Shown here: piece by piece, positions 35,241-44,807 of the stretch
Numbering within the stretch: position 1 is the first letter of the stretch
Layout: every line of letters starts with the position of its first letter
Assembly (NCBI GenBank): GCA_963717745.1
Contig: CAVQXJ010000029.1
Coordinates: 62,001-126,000 of the forward strand
Length of the DNA: 64,000 nucleotides
Direction of reading: 5' to 3'
From: JACCXG01 sp963717745
GTDB taxonomy: Bacteria; Acidobacteriota; Vicinamibacteria; Vicinamibacterales; 2-12-FULL-66-21
Notes under the pieces: model-generated
What the model saw: only the letters and a program-made list of their open reading frames with translations
Databases searched by the model: none
What the model was told of the DNA's origin: nothing
Made by a program: the position numbers and the translations under genes

Positions 35241-37786
35241 ATGCCACGAGTGCTCGGTGTCGCGGGGATCGTCGTTCTGACGGCATGGGTGGGATTTGGG
35301 GCAGGCAACCCCCACGCGCGTCTGACAGACGCGGACGTTGCCTGGGATCGCGGCGACTATCCACGAGCGTTGATCGAGTACCTGGCGCTGCTCGACGGCT
35401 CGCCGGCCGACGACGTCTTCGAGGCGATTGCGCTCCAGACCGGTGAGCTGTTCAAGACAACGGAGCTGACGACTGACGGCGGGGCGCCGCGCTTCTCGCC
35501 CGACGGCCGGTACTTGACCTACGAGGTTGGCCGCGGCGTCACACGCAAGACCCGGCTCGCCTCTGCGGACACTCCCACCACCACGATCGCGGAGCTTGGA
35601 GGCTACGGCGCCTCGTTCTCACCGGACGGCAGCCAAATCGCCTACCTGCAACAGGCGGCCGTTCCCGAATTGCAGCGGATGGAAAAATCCGCCGAACAGG
35701 CCGATGGCACCGAACGGACGCGCCTCACCGCAGAGCTGACCGCGGCCAGCGAAATCGCGGCTCGCATCACCATTCGCGATGTATCGAGTGGGGCCGAGCG
35801 CGAAGTCGATACCGGCGGCCGCCGCAAGAGCGCCCTCCGGCTCGCTGCCGATGACACCGTTCTGTTCACCGGAAGCGAGGGAACCGGCGTCGAACAGATC
35901 TTCGTGATCCAGACCGGTCGTCCTCCAGCCGCCGTCACCAGCGGCGAGCCCGCCAAAGTGCTTCAGGACGTGAATTCGAACGGCACCGCGGCGCTGTTCA
36001 CGAATCGCGCCCAGGGCCGCCGCGGGGCCGGCGCCGGGGCGACCCCGCGATTCGGTGTGATTGCCCTGCCGGCCGCCACCGCGACCGTGATCGCCGGCAG
36101 TGCCCCCGCCTTCTCCGGCGATGGGCGGATGGTGACCTACGTCGCGCGAGCGGACCCGAACATACAAGTGCTCGTCGCGCCGGTGACGAGCCCGGACAAG
36201 GCCACCGCCGTCCGGACCGGCGTCGACCGGGCGGACGCGCCGGCGCTGTCGGCCGACGGCAGCCGCGTGCTCTTTCAGCTGATGCCGAAGGACGATTGGG
36301 AGCTCTACGCCGCGCGCAGTGACGGCACCGGCGAGCAGCGGCTGACCCGCGAGATCCAGCACGACTTCTGCCCCCGCTTTCTCGGCGACGGCCGCGTGCT
36401 GGGCTTGATCGGCGAAGCGCGGCATCGCCGCTCGTACATCTACGACGCTGCCACCGGGCGGCGCATCCGGCTGTTCCACAACAACACCGTCCGCACGATC
36501 GCGCCCGAGTACGCGTGGGTGGCCAACCGCGACGGCACGAAGGTGCTGATCGTGGCCGAGCGCGACGGCGACACGGTGTCGCCCGAGCGCGGCGTCTACC
36601 TCACCGACCTGACGCGAAGGATCACCCGCGACGAGCTGCGGGCGCAGGCTGGCGGCGAACCTCGCAGCCGAAGCAAGCGCTGCGGGCCAGGGGCAAGCGT
36701 CTGTTCGCGCCGATCGCCGCCGCCGTGAAGCGGTGTCGTGGCCGGCGCGTCGACCAGCGCGCATCTTCGGCTACGAGAAGGCGCTGTTCGACTTCGACTC
36801 GAAGCACATCACGCGGCCCGGCAACAAGCTGGCGTCCGCGTATCTGTTCGACACTTACAAATCATTCGGCTACGCGCCCGAGTATCAGTGGTTCGCGCGC
36901 ACCGAAGCGCGCTCGGCGGGCAGACGGCCAACGTCGTCGCCACGCTGAAAGGCACCGTCAATCCCGAGCTCGTCTACGTCGTCAGCAGCCACTACGACTC
37001 GGTGGCGATCGGTCCGGGCGCCGACGACGACTCGTCGCGGGACCGCCGCGCTGCTCGAAACGGCGCGGATCCTCGCCGGGCATCCGCAGCCGGCGACGAT
37101 CGTGTTCGCGTCGTTCACCGGCGAGGAAGCGGGCCTGCTCGGCAGCCGCGAGTTCGTCCGCCGCGCGGTCGCGGACAAGCTGCAGCATCGTCGGCGCGCT
37201 CAACAACGACATGGTCGGCTGGGCCAACGACAACCGCCTGGACAACACGATCCGCTATTCGAATCCCGGGCATCCGCGACGTCCAGCACGCCGCCGCGCA
37301 TGCAGTTCACGCAGCCTGATCACCTACGACGCGCTCTACTACAAGAGCACCGACGCACACGCCTACTACGAAGCCTACGGCGACATCGTCGGCGGCATCG
37401 GCTCGTATCCGGTGCTCGGCAATCCGCACTACCATCAGCCGCACGACATGCTCGAGACCATCAACCACCAGCTGGTCACGGAAGTCGCCAAGACGACGGC
37501 CGCGACGCTGATGCTGCTGGCGTCGAGCCCGTCGCGGCTCGCGGACCTGAAGGTGGACGCCTACCAGCACGGCACCGCGACGCTATCGTGGACGCCGGCA
37601 CCCGAGCTGGGGATCACGGGCTACACCGTCGCCTGGGGCACGGCGGCGAAGCCGGCGGCGCAGCAGGTCCGCGTGACCAGGGCGGCAGCATCGATCAAGG
37701 TCGAGCCGGGCACGATCGTCTCGGTGAAGGCGGTCAACCAGCGAGGCCTCGAGAGCTGGGATTCGGCGCGAGTGGTGGTGCGCTGA
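35241..37786 (+). CDS. Secreted TolB-like propeller + M28 aminopeptidase (several frameshifts)
   Basis: A two-part secreted protein of about 845 residues. Residues ~70-460 carry WD40/TolB-type propeller repeats (PRFSPDGRYLTYE, ASFSPDGSQIAYL, PALSADGSRVLFQ). The C-terminal half is an M28 zinc aminopeptidase: SSHYDSVAIGPGADDDSS, FASFTGEEAGLLGS, NNDMVGWAND and HYHQPHDMLE hold the usual His, Asp, Glu-Glu, Asp and His ligands, and a short fibronectin-like tail follows. Between about 36650 and 37300 at least six one-base shifts scatter these motifs over three frames while keeping the residues intact, which suggests poor sequence quality rather than decay. The signal peptide ends near GFGAG. Confidence 0.75.
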
Positions 37787-37794
37787 GTCGCGGT

Positions 37795-37825
37795 TCCCGG
37801 GTTCGCGGGTTCGCGGGTTCGCCGC
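37795..37825. repeat. GGGTTCGC word array, single arm
   Basis: Three to four GGGTTCGC copies sit in the 43-base gap between the convergent M28 and MBOAT genes. Paired arms of the same words occur at 46917-47074 and another single arm at 63552-63597. Confidence 0.6.
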
Positions 37826-37829
37826 ACAA

Positions 37830-39284
37830 TCAAAACTGAAAATAGATGAAATCCAGCGAGGCGCGGCTGCGCAGCAGCAGGATCGCGGCGAACGCGAGGC
37901 CGCAGGCGACGCCTTGAACGGCCGCGCGCGGCCACCCCGGCGGCGCGATCGGCGCTGGACGGCGGACGCCGGCCTCGTCTCGGTGATATTCGACCCAGAT
38001 GCTCTGCACCCAGAGCGGGAGCGAGTACACCAGAGTCAGCAGAAAGAGATACAGACCCGCGTCGCGGTCCGCGGCGGGCGCTGAAAACGGCGACAGCGTG
38101 AGGTCCCTGACGATCGCCGACAGCTCGGTCTCGCGGAACAGCAGCCACCCCACCAGGGTCAGCACGAACATCCCGGCAATCTGAGCGGCCGTGCCGAGCA
38201 GCCGCAGTGGCGAGCGTGCTGCGACCGCCACCGGCGGTGCCGGCTTCAGGATGCGGCGTGCGCGGGTCAGGACCAGCAGCACGCCATGGTAGACGCCCCA
38301 GATCACATAGTTCCAGCTCGCGCCGTGCCACAGCCCCGACAGCAGGAACGTGACCAGCACGTTGCGGGCCCACTTCGCCTCCCCCTTCTTGGACCCTCCG
38401 AGCGGGATGTAGACGTAATCGCGGAACCAGCTCGAGAGCGAGATGTTCCAGCGCCGCCAGAAATCCGCGGGCGTGCGAGCCAGGTACGGATGATCGAAGT
38501 TCTCGGTCAGCTCGAAGCCGAGCCACCGCGAGGTCCCGCGGGCGATGTCGGTATAGGCGGAGAAGTCCGCATAGATCTGGATCGCGAACGCGAAGACCCC
38601 AGCCCACAGCAGCGGGAATGTCGGATCGGCGAGCGCGAACACCTTGTTGGCGACCACGCCCACGTTGTCGGCGATCACCAGCTTCTTGAAGAAGCCCCAG
38701 CAGATCAGCCCGAACCCGCTCTGCGCCAGGTCGATCGAGAACCGGCGCGGGGTCTCGACCTGCGGCAGCAGGAACGACGCGCGCTGGATCGGCCCGGCCA
38801 CCAGGTGCGGAAAGAACGAGACGAACGTGGCGAGATCGAACAGGTTGCGGCGCGCGTGGAGCTCACCTCTGTAGACGTCGATGGTGTAGCTCATCGCCTG
38901 GAAGGTGTAGAACGAGATCCCGACCGGCAGCAGGATCCGCAGCGTCGGCTGATCCCACGGCAGCCCCATCGACGCCAGCGCCGCCGCCACGTTGTCGACG
39001 AAGAAGTTGAAATACTTGAAGAACCCGAGCATGCCGAAGTTCGTGGCCACGCTGAGCCACAGGAACTGCCGGCGCTGCTCCGGGCGCGCCTCCATGCCGC
39101 GCGCGGCGCAGTAGTCGATGATCGTCGAGGTCGCGATCAGAATCAGGAACCACGGATGGATGTAGCCGTAGAAAAAGTAGCTGCCCGCCAGCAGGAAGAT
39201 GTTCTGCGGACGGTGCGGCAGCCACCAATAGATCGCGGTGAACCCGAGGAAGAACAGGACGAAGTCGAGACTGTGAAAAATCAC
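37830..39284 (-). CDS. MBOAT O-acyltransferase, AlgI type
   Basis: A 484-residue integral membrane protein with about ten to twelve hydrophobic segments. It has the AlgI/DltB hallmarks: FFLGFTAIYWWLP near the start, LPVGISFYTFQAMSYTIDVYRG, IYADFSAYTDIARG, DFWRRWNISLSSWFRDYVYIPLGG and the presumed catalytic His in LSGLWHGASW. It is inferred to move acetyl groups across the inner membrane for O-acetylation of an exported polysaccharide. GTG 39284 overlaps the stop of the SGNH partner gene (GTGA). No polymerase gene is nearby. Confidence 0.9.
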   Translation of the reverse strand: MIFHSLDFVLFFLGFTAIYWWLPHRPQNIFLLAGSYFFYGYIHPWFLILIATSTIIDYCAARGMEARPEQRRQFLWLSVATNFGMLGFFKYFNFFVDNVAAALASMGLPWDQPTLRILLPVGISFYTFQAMSYTIDVYRGELHARRNLFDLATFVSFFPHLVAGPIQRASFLLPQVETPRRFSIDLAQSGFGLICWGFFKKLVIADNVGVVANKVFALADPTFPLLWAGVFAFAIQIYADFSAYTDIARGTSRWLGFELTENFDHPYLARTPADFWRRWNISLSSWFRDYVYIPLGGSKKGEAKWARNVLVTFLLSGLWHGASWNYVIWGVYHGVLLVLTRARRILKPAPPVAVAARSPLRLLGTAAQIAGMFVLTLVGWLLFRETELSAIVRDLTLSPFSAPAADRDAGLYLFLLTLVYSLPLWVQSIWVEYHRDEAGVRRPAPIAPPGWPRAAVQGVACGLAFAAILLLRSRASLDFIYFQF

Positions 39285-40381
39285 TGCCCGGCCGGTGCTC
39301 CGGTGACGCGAGGCACGGGTCTGAACAGCACACGCAGGCGCTCGTAGAACAAGCGGGTATACGCGGCGCGCGCGTGGCGGGCGATGTGGTCCCCGTCCTC
39401 GTACATGTCGAGCGCGATCGCCGGATCGCCGGTGTCGTCGTGCAGGATGCCGCCGCGCGCCTGCACGTATGCACGAAGGTCACGGACATACTGCTGGAGC
39501 GCAGGCGACTGCACTGGCGGCTGGCCGCCGATCGGCCGCCGCTGCACCCGCACCAGACACAGCTTGAATCCGCCGCGCTGGGCCTCGCGCAGCAGCAGCG
39601 GCAACACTGACCGGTTCACCGCGGCGCCGAAGTCGGTTCCGGCATCCGCCGCCATGTCGGCCGCCTCCATCACCCGCAGGTGATCGAGCCCGAACCGCTG
39701 GTTCGCGAAGTCGAGCAGCGCGGCCCGGCCCTCGGGCGACGGCGCGACCCACGACGCCGGGGTCCGCGCCACCACGGGCTCGACCGCACGCCGCGCGGCA
39801 TCCACTTGATAGACCCGTTCGACCGCCCGATGCACGGCGTAGAGCGGACCATCGAGCGCCGACTGGACGACGTCGTTGAGCTCCTCTTCGCGGTCGCCGG
39901 CAACCATGTCGAGCGACCAGCGGTACTGATCGTCGAGCCGGAACATGACGTCGGTCAGGTTGGTGTCGCGAAAGAAGATGAAGACGACGCGCGGCTTGAT
40001 GCCGCTGGCGACGACCCAGTTCTTGAGCGCGAGATACCAGAACGCCGACCCCGATCCGGCCTGGAGCAGCGGCGCCACCGGCACGCCCGACAACTGCGAG
40101 AGGACGCGCTCGTCAATCCGCGTCCCGGCCATCGAATCGCCGATGACCACCGCGCCAGGGTTCATCTGCTGCAGCTCGGGAATACGCGCCGCGTGAAACG
40201 GGCGCGAGCGGTGTCCGGGGAACGCCGGCAAATAGGGCACCCGGGAGCTGGCGTCGGCCGAACCGCCGTGGACCAGCCTGATTGCCAGCGGGACCGCCAG
40301 CATCAGGACGATCACCGCGATCAGCTGCACGACTCGGGACTGGGAACGGGACGAGGGCGTGGCGCCGTCAGCCTGCGTCAT
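39281..40381 (-). CDS. AlgX/AlgJ-like SGNH acetyltransferase
   Basis: A 366-residue protein with one N-terminal membrane anchor (VVQLIAVIVLMLAVPLAI) and an extracytoplasmic SGNH-like domain: VVIGDSMAGTR holds the nucleophilic Ser, FRDTNLTD follows, and DMYEDGDHI near the end supplies the Asp-x-x-His pair. With the overlapping MBOAT gene it forms the usual two-part polysaccharide O-acetylation machine, acetyl groups being passed from the membrane protein to the SGNH domain. The start is ATG 40381, overlapping the upstream gene by ATGA. Confidence 0.78.
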   Translation of the reverse strand: MTQADGATPSSRSQSRVVQLIAVIVLMLAVPLAIRLVHGGSADASSRVPYLPAFPGHRSRPFHAARIPELQQMNPGAVVIGDSMAGTRIDERVLSQLSGVPVAPLLQAGSGSAFWYLALKNWVVASGIKPRVVFIFFRDTNLTDVMFRLDDQYRWSLDMVAGDREEELNDVVQSALDGPLYAVHRAVERVYQVDAARRAVEPVVARTPASWVAPSPEGRAALLDFANQRFGLDHLRVMEAADMAADAGTDFGAAVNRSVLPLLLREAQRGGFKLCLVRVQRRPIGGQPPVQSPALQQYVRDLRAYVQARGGILHDDTGDPAIALDMYEDGDHIARHARAAYTRLFYERLRVLFRPVPRVTGAPAGQ

Positions 40382-41397
40382 CGGTTGAGAGAGACCCATC
40401 CCGCCTGATGCTCCGCCACGAACCGGGCACGGCCGGGCGTCGCTTCGACGACGGCGTACCATTCGTGATCGCGGCCCGACATCTGGACCACCCAGTGGAC
40501 GCGATCGTTGACCCGGATCTGGCCGAAGGGCAGCATGTACGAGACGCCGCGGCGATCGCAGTAGGTGACGACCGCGTTCAGTTTGACCTTCACCTTCTGG
40601 CGCGCTTCGTCATGATGCGCCCAGCCGCTGACGAACGTCTCCAACCCGCAGCCATCATCCTCCGGCTTCACAGGATACTTCTTGGCGGCCTCGACGTAGG
40701 ACATCCGCTCGTCGCCGGTGGCCAGTGACGTCACGTACCACGCCTCGAGAGTGAAGGGAACCTGGGCCCGGACGTCGCGTTTGAAGGGATGGGTCCACCG
40801 ACTGGTGCCGCGGATCGTCCCGATGGTCTTCTCCTCGGCCTCCTCGAATGCCTGGCGCAGCCGGGCGTTGAAGTCCTTGTGCACCGGGCTGAGCGGACTG
40901 ACCGAGACGATCGGCGTCAGCGGCGCCTCACCGGCGACCGCCAGACCCAATTTTGGAAAGGGCAATTCGAATGGAGGCGCCAGCGGCAGCACGGGCGGTT
41001 GATTGGTCCGGAAGCCGAGCTGCCGGGCCAGGCCGATGGGCACCATCACCGGCGACGACAGCGTCAGGCTGCGGGGCTTGTCGGCAAGCGGGGTCCACAG
41101 CTGCCAGGGTCCGGGCGCTTCACCGCCCCACCAGTCGCGCGGAACGCTATCGAAATTGACCGGGAGCTCGACGCTGGCGCCAGGGTAGAGGGTTGGCCAG
41201 GGGGCCGACCATTTCCGGCCGTTGTAGGCGGCGAACGGTAACAGGACGCCGTCGGTCCTGACCACGGCGAGCATGAGGTGATCGGGCCGGCTGGCGGAGG
41301 GCTGAGCCCCGGGCCTGCGAGACCGCGGAGCGAGGACCAACGCCGTCAGTGTGCCGAGCGCGCACAGCAGGGTGACGGATCGACGCGCGATTCGCAA
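40378..41397 (-). CDS. Secreted protein of unknown function in the acetylation cluster
   Basis: A 339-residue protein with an N-terminal signal or anchor (residues 1-32). The rest is soluble, with LPVNFDSVPRDWWGGEAPGP, SPLSPVHKDFNARLRQAFEE, DDGCGLETFVSGWAHHDEA, VVTYCDRRGVSYMLPFGQIR and DHEWYAVVEA. I do not recognise a family. Four-base overlap with the SGNH gene shows co-translation, so a role in the same envelope polysaccharide pathway is a reasonable guess. Confidence 0.6.
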   Translation of the reverse strand: MRIARRSVTLLCALGTLTALVLAPRSRRPGAQPSASRPDHLMLAVVRTDGVLLPFAAYNGRKWSAPWPTLYPGASVELPVNFDSVPRDWWGGEAPGPWQLWTPLADKPRSLTLSSPVMVPIGLARQLGFRTNQPPVLPLAPPFELPFPKLGLAVAGEAPLTPIVSVSPLSPVHKDFNARLRQAFEEAEEKTIGTIRGTSRWTHPFKRDVRAQVPFTLEAWYVTSLATGDERMSYVEAAKKYPVKPEDDGCGLETFVSGWAHHDEARQKVKVKLNAVVTYCDRRGVSYMLPFGQIRVNDRVHWVVQMSGRDHEWYAVVEATPGRARFVAEHQAGWVSLNR

Positions 41398-41457
41398 TCC
41401 AGGTAGCTCCGGCTAGCCGTGAGAGTGTTTCGCCGCTGGCCCACGGCCGAGGAAGGG

Positions 41458-41865
41458 TCAGCGACGGTCCAGTATCTCCCGAACCTTGGCCAGCAGCTCA
41501 TCGCGCGAGAAGGGCTTCGCGAGAAAGTCCTCCGAGAATTCCAGCTCGCTGCCCCCGGCATAGCCGGAGATACACAACAGTTTCAGGGTTTTCCGGCGGG
41601 TCCGCAGCTGGCGGACGAGCTCGGTGCCCCCCATGAACGGCATGCGCAGGTCCGTGAGCAGCAGGTCGACCGAGTCACCGTGCTGATCGAACAGCTTCAC
41701 GGCTTCCTGGCCGTTGCGCGCTTCATGGACTTTGTAGCCGGCCCGCGAGAGCGCGTGCGAGAACAACTGGCGCACCGCCGGCTCGTCTTCGACGAGCAGG
41801 ATGGTTTCCCGCCGGGCGTCGCCGTCCGGCGGGCCGGGCGGCTGACGTTGCGAATTGGCGAACAT
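41458..41865 (-). CDS. Single-domain response regulator
   Basis: A 135-residue receiver domain: acidic pair in ILLVEDEPAVRQL, phospho-acceptor Asp in LLLTDLRMPFMGG, Ser/Thr region LLCISGYAG, and Lys in FLAKPFSRDELL. The text resembles receivers attached to hybrid PAS histidine kinases (GYxx-Gly and FLxKPF). No output domain follows, so it probably relays phosphate or binds a partner. ATG 41865 has GAGG upstream; a TTG at 41907 is an alternative start. Confidence 0.85.
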   Translation of the reverse strand: MFANSQRQPPGPPDGDARRETILLVEDEPAVRQLFSHALSRAGYKVHEARNGQEAVKLFDQHGDSVDLLLTDLRMPFMGGTELVRQLRTRRKTLKLLCISGYAGGSELEFSEDFLAKPFSRDELLAKVREILDRR

Positions 41866-41920
41866 TATGACCTCACTGATGACACCGGATGGCCCAGTCG
41901 CCTGCAACTCCTAGACCGCT

Positions 41921-42646
41921 TCAACTGGACGCCTGATGCTCCACCTGTTCACGTTTGAGCCCGGCCCGCCGCTCAAGTGTGCGCTCGACCAACCAGCAGA
42001 GCAACGCCCAAGTCATCCCGATGAGCCACCCCGCGACGACATCGCTCGGATAGTGGACGCCCAGCACGACCCGGCTGGCCCCGACCAGGAACGTCACGAA
42101 CATCGCAATGGTGATGCAGTAGTACTTCGCCAGCCGTCCTTCTGCGATCCGCATGAGCAGCGCACCCAGGGTCAGGTAGACCGCCGCCGAGGTCAGGGCA
42201 TGCCCGCTCGGGAAGCTGGAACTGACGACCTCGCGCAGGTGGGGCACGATATCGGGGCGGGTGCGCGCGAACGCCGCTTTGAGCACCCAGTTGAGGATCC
42301 AGCCGCCGACGCTGGCGGTAAAGATGAACAGTCCGTTGCGATACAGCCCGTGCAGGCAGAGATAGCCGGTCACCGCCAGCACGGTCAGGCCCAGCACCGT
42401 CGGGCCGCCCAGCGCGGTGATATCCTGCGCCCCGCCGATCAGCCACCAGGGCCCCCTCAGCTGACTGGGATCGCCCGGCTGCCGAAGCGAGCTCAGCACC
42501 CACTCGTCGAACTGGCGGGTGTCCCCTTCCATCACCTTGTCCGCGAGCGTCGCGAACATCCAGATCAGGGCGAGGACGAGCACCGCGCCCCCGAGGATCA
42601 TGAGCTCCTGGCGATCGCGCGGGCGTCTGAGCCGTGGGCGGCGCAC
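41921..42646 (-). CDS. PAP2 family membrane phosphatase
   Basis: A 241-residue protein with about six membrane segments and the three phosphatase motifs: KAAFARTRP, SSFPSGHA and SRVVLGVHYPSDVVAGW. Such enzymes dephosphorylate undecaprenyl pyrophosphate, phosphatidic acid or related lipids at the outer face of the membrane. GTG 42646 lies just after the UspA stop; the internal Met of MILGGAVLV is a possible later start. Confidence 0.85.
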   Translation of the reverse strand: MRRPRLRRPRDRQELMILGGAVLVLALIWMFATLADKVMEGDTRQFDEWVLSSLRQPGDPSQLRGPWWLIGGAQDITALGGPTVLGLTVLAVTGYLCLHGLYRNGLFIFTASVGGWILNWVLKAAFARTRPDIVPHLREVVSSSFPSGHALTSAAVYLTLGALLMRIAEGRLAKYYCITIAMFVTFLVGASRVVLGVHYPSDVVAGWLIGMTWALLCWLVERTLERRAGLKREQVEHQASS

Positions 42647-42647
42647 G

Positions 42648-43070
42648 CTACTTCGCCCGCACCATCAGGACCGGAATCGACACACCGTGCCGCACACGGT
42701 CGGCCGTGCTGCCGCGCAGCAGGTCCTGGAGGAAGCGGTGGCCGTGGGTGGACATCGCAATCAGGTCGACCCCCTCTTCCGCCGCCACGCGCACCAGCTC
42801 GGTCGCCGGGTCCCCCATCGCCAGGCGCCCGGCGCACACCATGCCCCGCCCGCACATGTCCGTGCACAGACGCTCGAGGTAGGCGCGATCGTCACGCATC
42901 TCCTCCGACTCCCGCAGCTCGAGGTCGTTGAAATGCCGGGCGGCGAAGCCGTCGGCGACGTGGACCAGCAGCAGACCGGCGCCGGTGAGCCGCGCCAGCC
43001 CTTCGATGTGCTGCAGCACGGCCTGGTCGGCGGCCGAATTCTCGATGGCCACGAGGATCTTGCTATACAT
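42648..43070 (-). CDS. Universal stress protein (UspA family)
   Basis: A 140-residue single Usp domain: SKILVAIENSAADQAVLQH at the start, LLLVHVADGF, DPATELVRVAAEEGVDLIAM (in parts), and the nucleotide-binding loop STHGHRFLQDLLRGSTADRV (Gly-x2-Gly-x8-Gly-Ser/Thr type). An ATP-binding Usp, inferred. It lies upstream of the PAP2 gene with no gap and is preceded by the large TTGGGA word repeat. Confidence 0.88.
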   Translation of the reverse strand: MYSKILVAIENSAADQAVLQHIEGLARLTGAGLLLVHVADGFAARHFNDLELRESEEMRDDRAYLERLCTDMCGRGMVCAGRLAMGDPATELVRVAAEEGVDLIAMSTHGHRFLQDLLRGSTADRVRHGVSIPVLMVRAK

Positions 43071-43074
43071 CGCT

Positions 43075-43271
43075 CAAATCCCAAGCTCCAAATCCCAATC
43101 CCAACCACTCCCAACCTCCAAATCCCAAACCAGACTCCCAAGCTCCAAATCTCAACTTGGCAGCTTGGGATTGGTGGCAGTGTGGCTTGGGATTGGGAGT
43201 TGGGAGTTGGGAGTTGACATTTGGGAGTTGGGATTTGGGAGTGGTTGGGTTTGGGATTTGATCTTGGGATT
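43075..43271. repeat. Inverted repeat of TTGGGATTTGGGAG words
   Basis: About 200 bases: the left half is made of CCAAATCCCAAGCTCCAAAT-type words, the right half of TTGGGAGTTGGGATTTGGGAG words, so the halves are reverse complements in word content with shuffled order. It fills the gap between mntH and uspA; its right edge touches the TAA stop of mntH (43272-43274). Confidence 0.8.
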
Positions 43272-44656
43272 TTAGAAGAGCGTCTGCCACAGCATCCAGA
43301 CGTTGAGCGCGGCGATCACCACCGCGGTGGGCCAGGCGAGCACCAGCATCCAGCGCGGCGCCACGAGCGCCCCCATCTTCCGCTTGTCGCCGACGAAGAT
43401 CACCAGCGGGAAGACCGCGAACGGCAGCTGCAGGCTGAGCACGACCTGGCTGAGGATGAGGAGCGCGGCCGGTGCCCTGCTCGCCGTAGCAGCGCCACCG
43501 TGAACAGCGCCGGGATGATGGCGATCAGCCGCGTGATCAGCCGGCGGAGCCAGGGACGCAGGCGGATGTTGAGGAACCCTTCCATGACGATCTGGCCGGC
43601 GAGCGTGCCGGTGAGCGTCGCGTTCTGTCCGGAGAACAGCAGCGCGACCGCGAACAGCGTGCTCGCGAGCTGCGTGCCGAGCAGCGGCGCCAGCAGCAGG
43701 TAGGCATCGGCGATGTCGGCGACGTCCTCGTGGCCGGTGCCATGGAAGGTCGCGGCGGCCATCACGAGGATCGCGCCGTTCAGGAACAGCGCCGACATCA
43801 GCGCCACGGTCGAATCGATGCGTGGCGAAGCGGACCGCTTCACGCCGGCTCGAGACATCGTCGCCATACTTGCGGGTCTGGACGATCGACGAGTGCAGAT
43901 AGAGATTGTGCGGCATCACCGTCGCGCCGAGGATGCCGACGGCGATGTAGAGCATCTCGGGGTTGCGGGCGATCTCCGGATCGGGCACCAGCCCGCCGAG
44001 CACCGCGCCGAGATCGGGCCGGGCCAGCGCCAGCTCGATCGCGAACGAACCGGCGATGCCGAGGATCAGCAGCACGACCAGCACCTCGACATACCGGAAG
44101 CGATACTGCTGGAGATACAGCACCAGCAGCACGTCGAGGCGGTGAGGCACACGCCCCAGAACAGCGGCAGCCCGAACAGCAGATTGAGGGCGATCGCCGA
44201 GCCGATCACCTCGGCGAGATCGCAGGCGGCAATCGCGACCTCGCACAGCAGCCACAGGACGATCGTGACCGGCCGCGAGTAATGATCGCGGCAGGCCTGG
44301 GCGAGATCGCGGCCGCTGACGATGCCGAGGCGCGCCGAGAGCGCCTGCAGCAGGATCGCCATCAGGTTCGACAGCATGATCACGCTGAGCAGCGTGTAGC
44401 CGTAGCGCGAGCCGCCGGCGAGATCGGTCGCCCAGTTGCCGGGATCCATGTAGCCGACGGCGACGAGGTAGCCGGGGCCGGCAAACGCGAGCATCTTGCG
44501 CCAGAAGCCGGCGGTGATCGGCACCGGCACACTGCCGTGCACTTCGGGCAGGCTGACGGTTCCGGCGCGCAGGCGCCAGCCGCGGTCGGCGGGGGGGAGC
44601 GGGGGCGGGGGCGGTGCGTCCGCGGCGGCGGAATCGGGCGGGTCCGGCATCTGCAC
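43272..44656 (-). CDS. mntH: NRAMP divalent metal (Mn2+/Fe2+) transporter (three frameshifts)
   Basis: An inner-membrane proton-coupled manganese/iron importer of about 461 residues. The N-terminal metal-binding DPGN motif (GYMDPGNWATDLAGGS) and the MPHN motif (GATVMPHNLYLHSS) are present, as are SGQNATLTGTLAGQIVMEG and a last membrane helix VVIAALNVWMLWQTLF. Shifts near 44140 (one C missing in ACCGC-CTCGAC), 43835 (one extra C before ATCGATTCG) and 43480 put the parts in different frames while the motifs stay intact, so sequence errors are likely. The start near 44656 is followed by an unusual proline-rich cytosolic tail. Confidence 0.82.
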
Positions 44657-44807
44657 GATAACGTTACACGAGCCGTAATATCTTTTCCGAATCGGTAAGG
44701 ATCGCCGCGGCGTCGATCGCGACGGCGCGGGTTTGCTGGAATAACCGCCGATCGGCGACGGGCCCGGAGGGGCACGGCGCTTGCGAACACGTCAGGTTCA
44801 ACAACTC

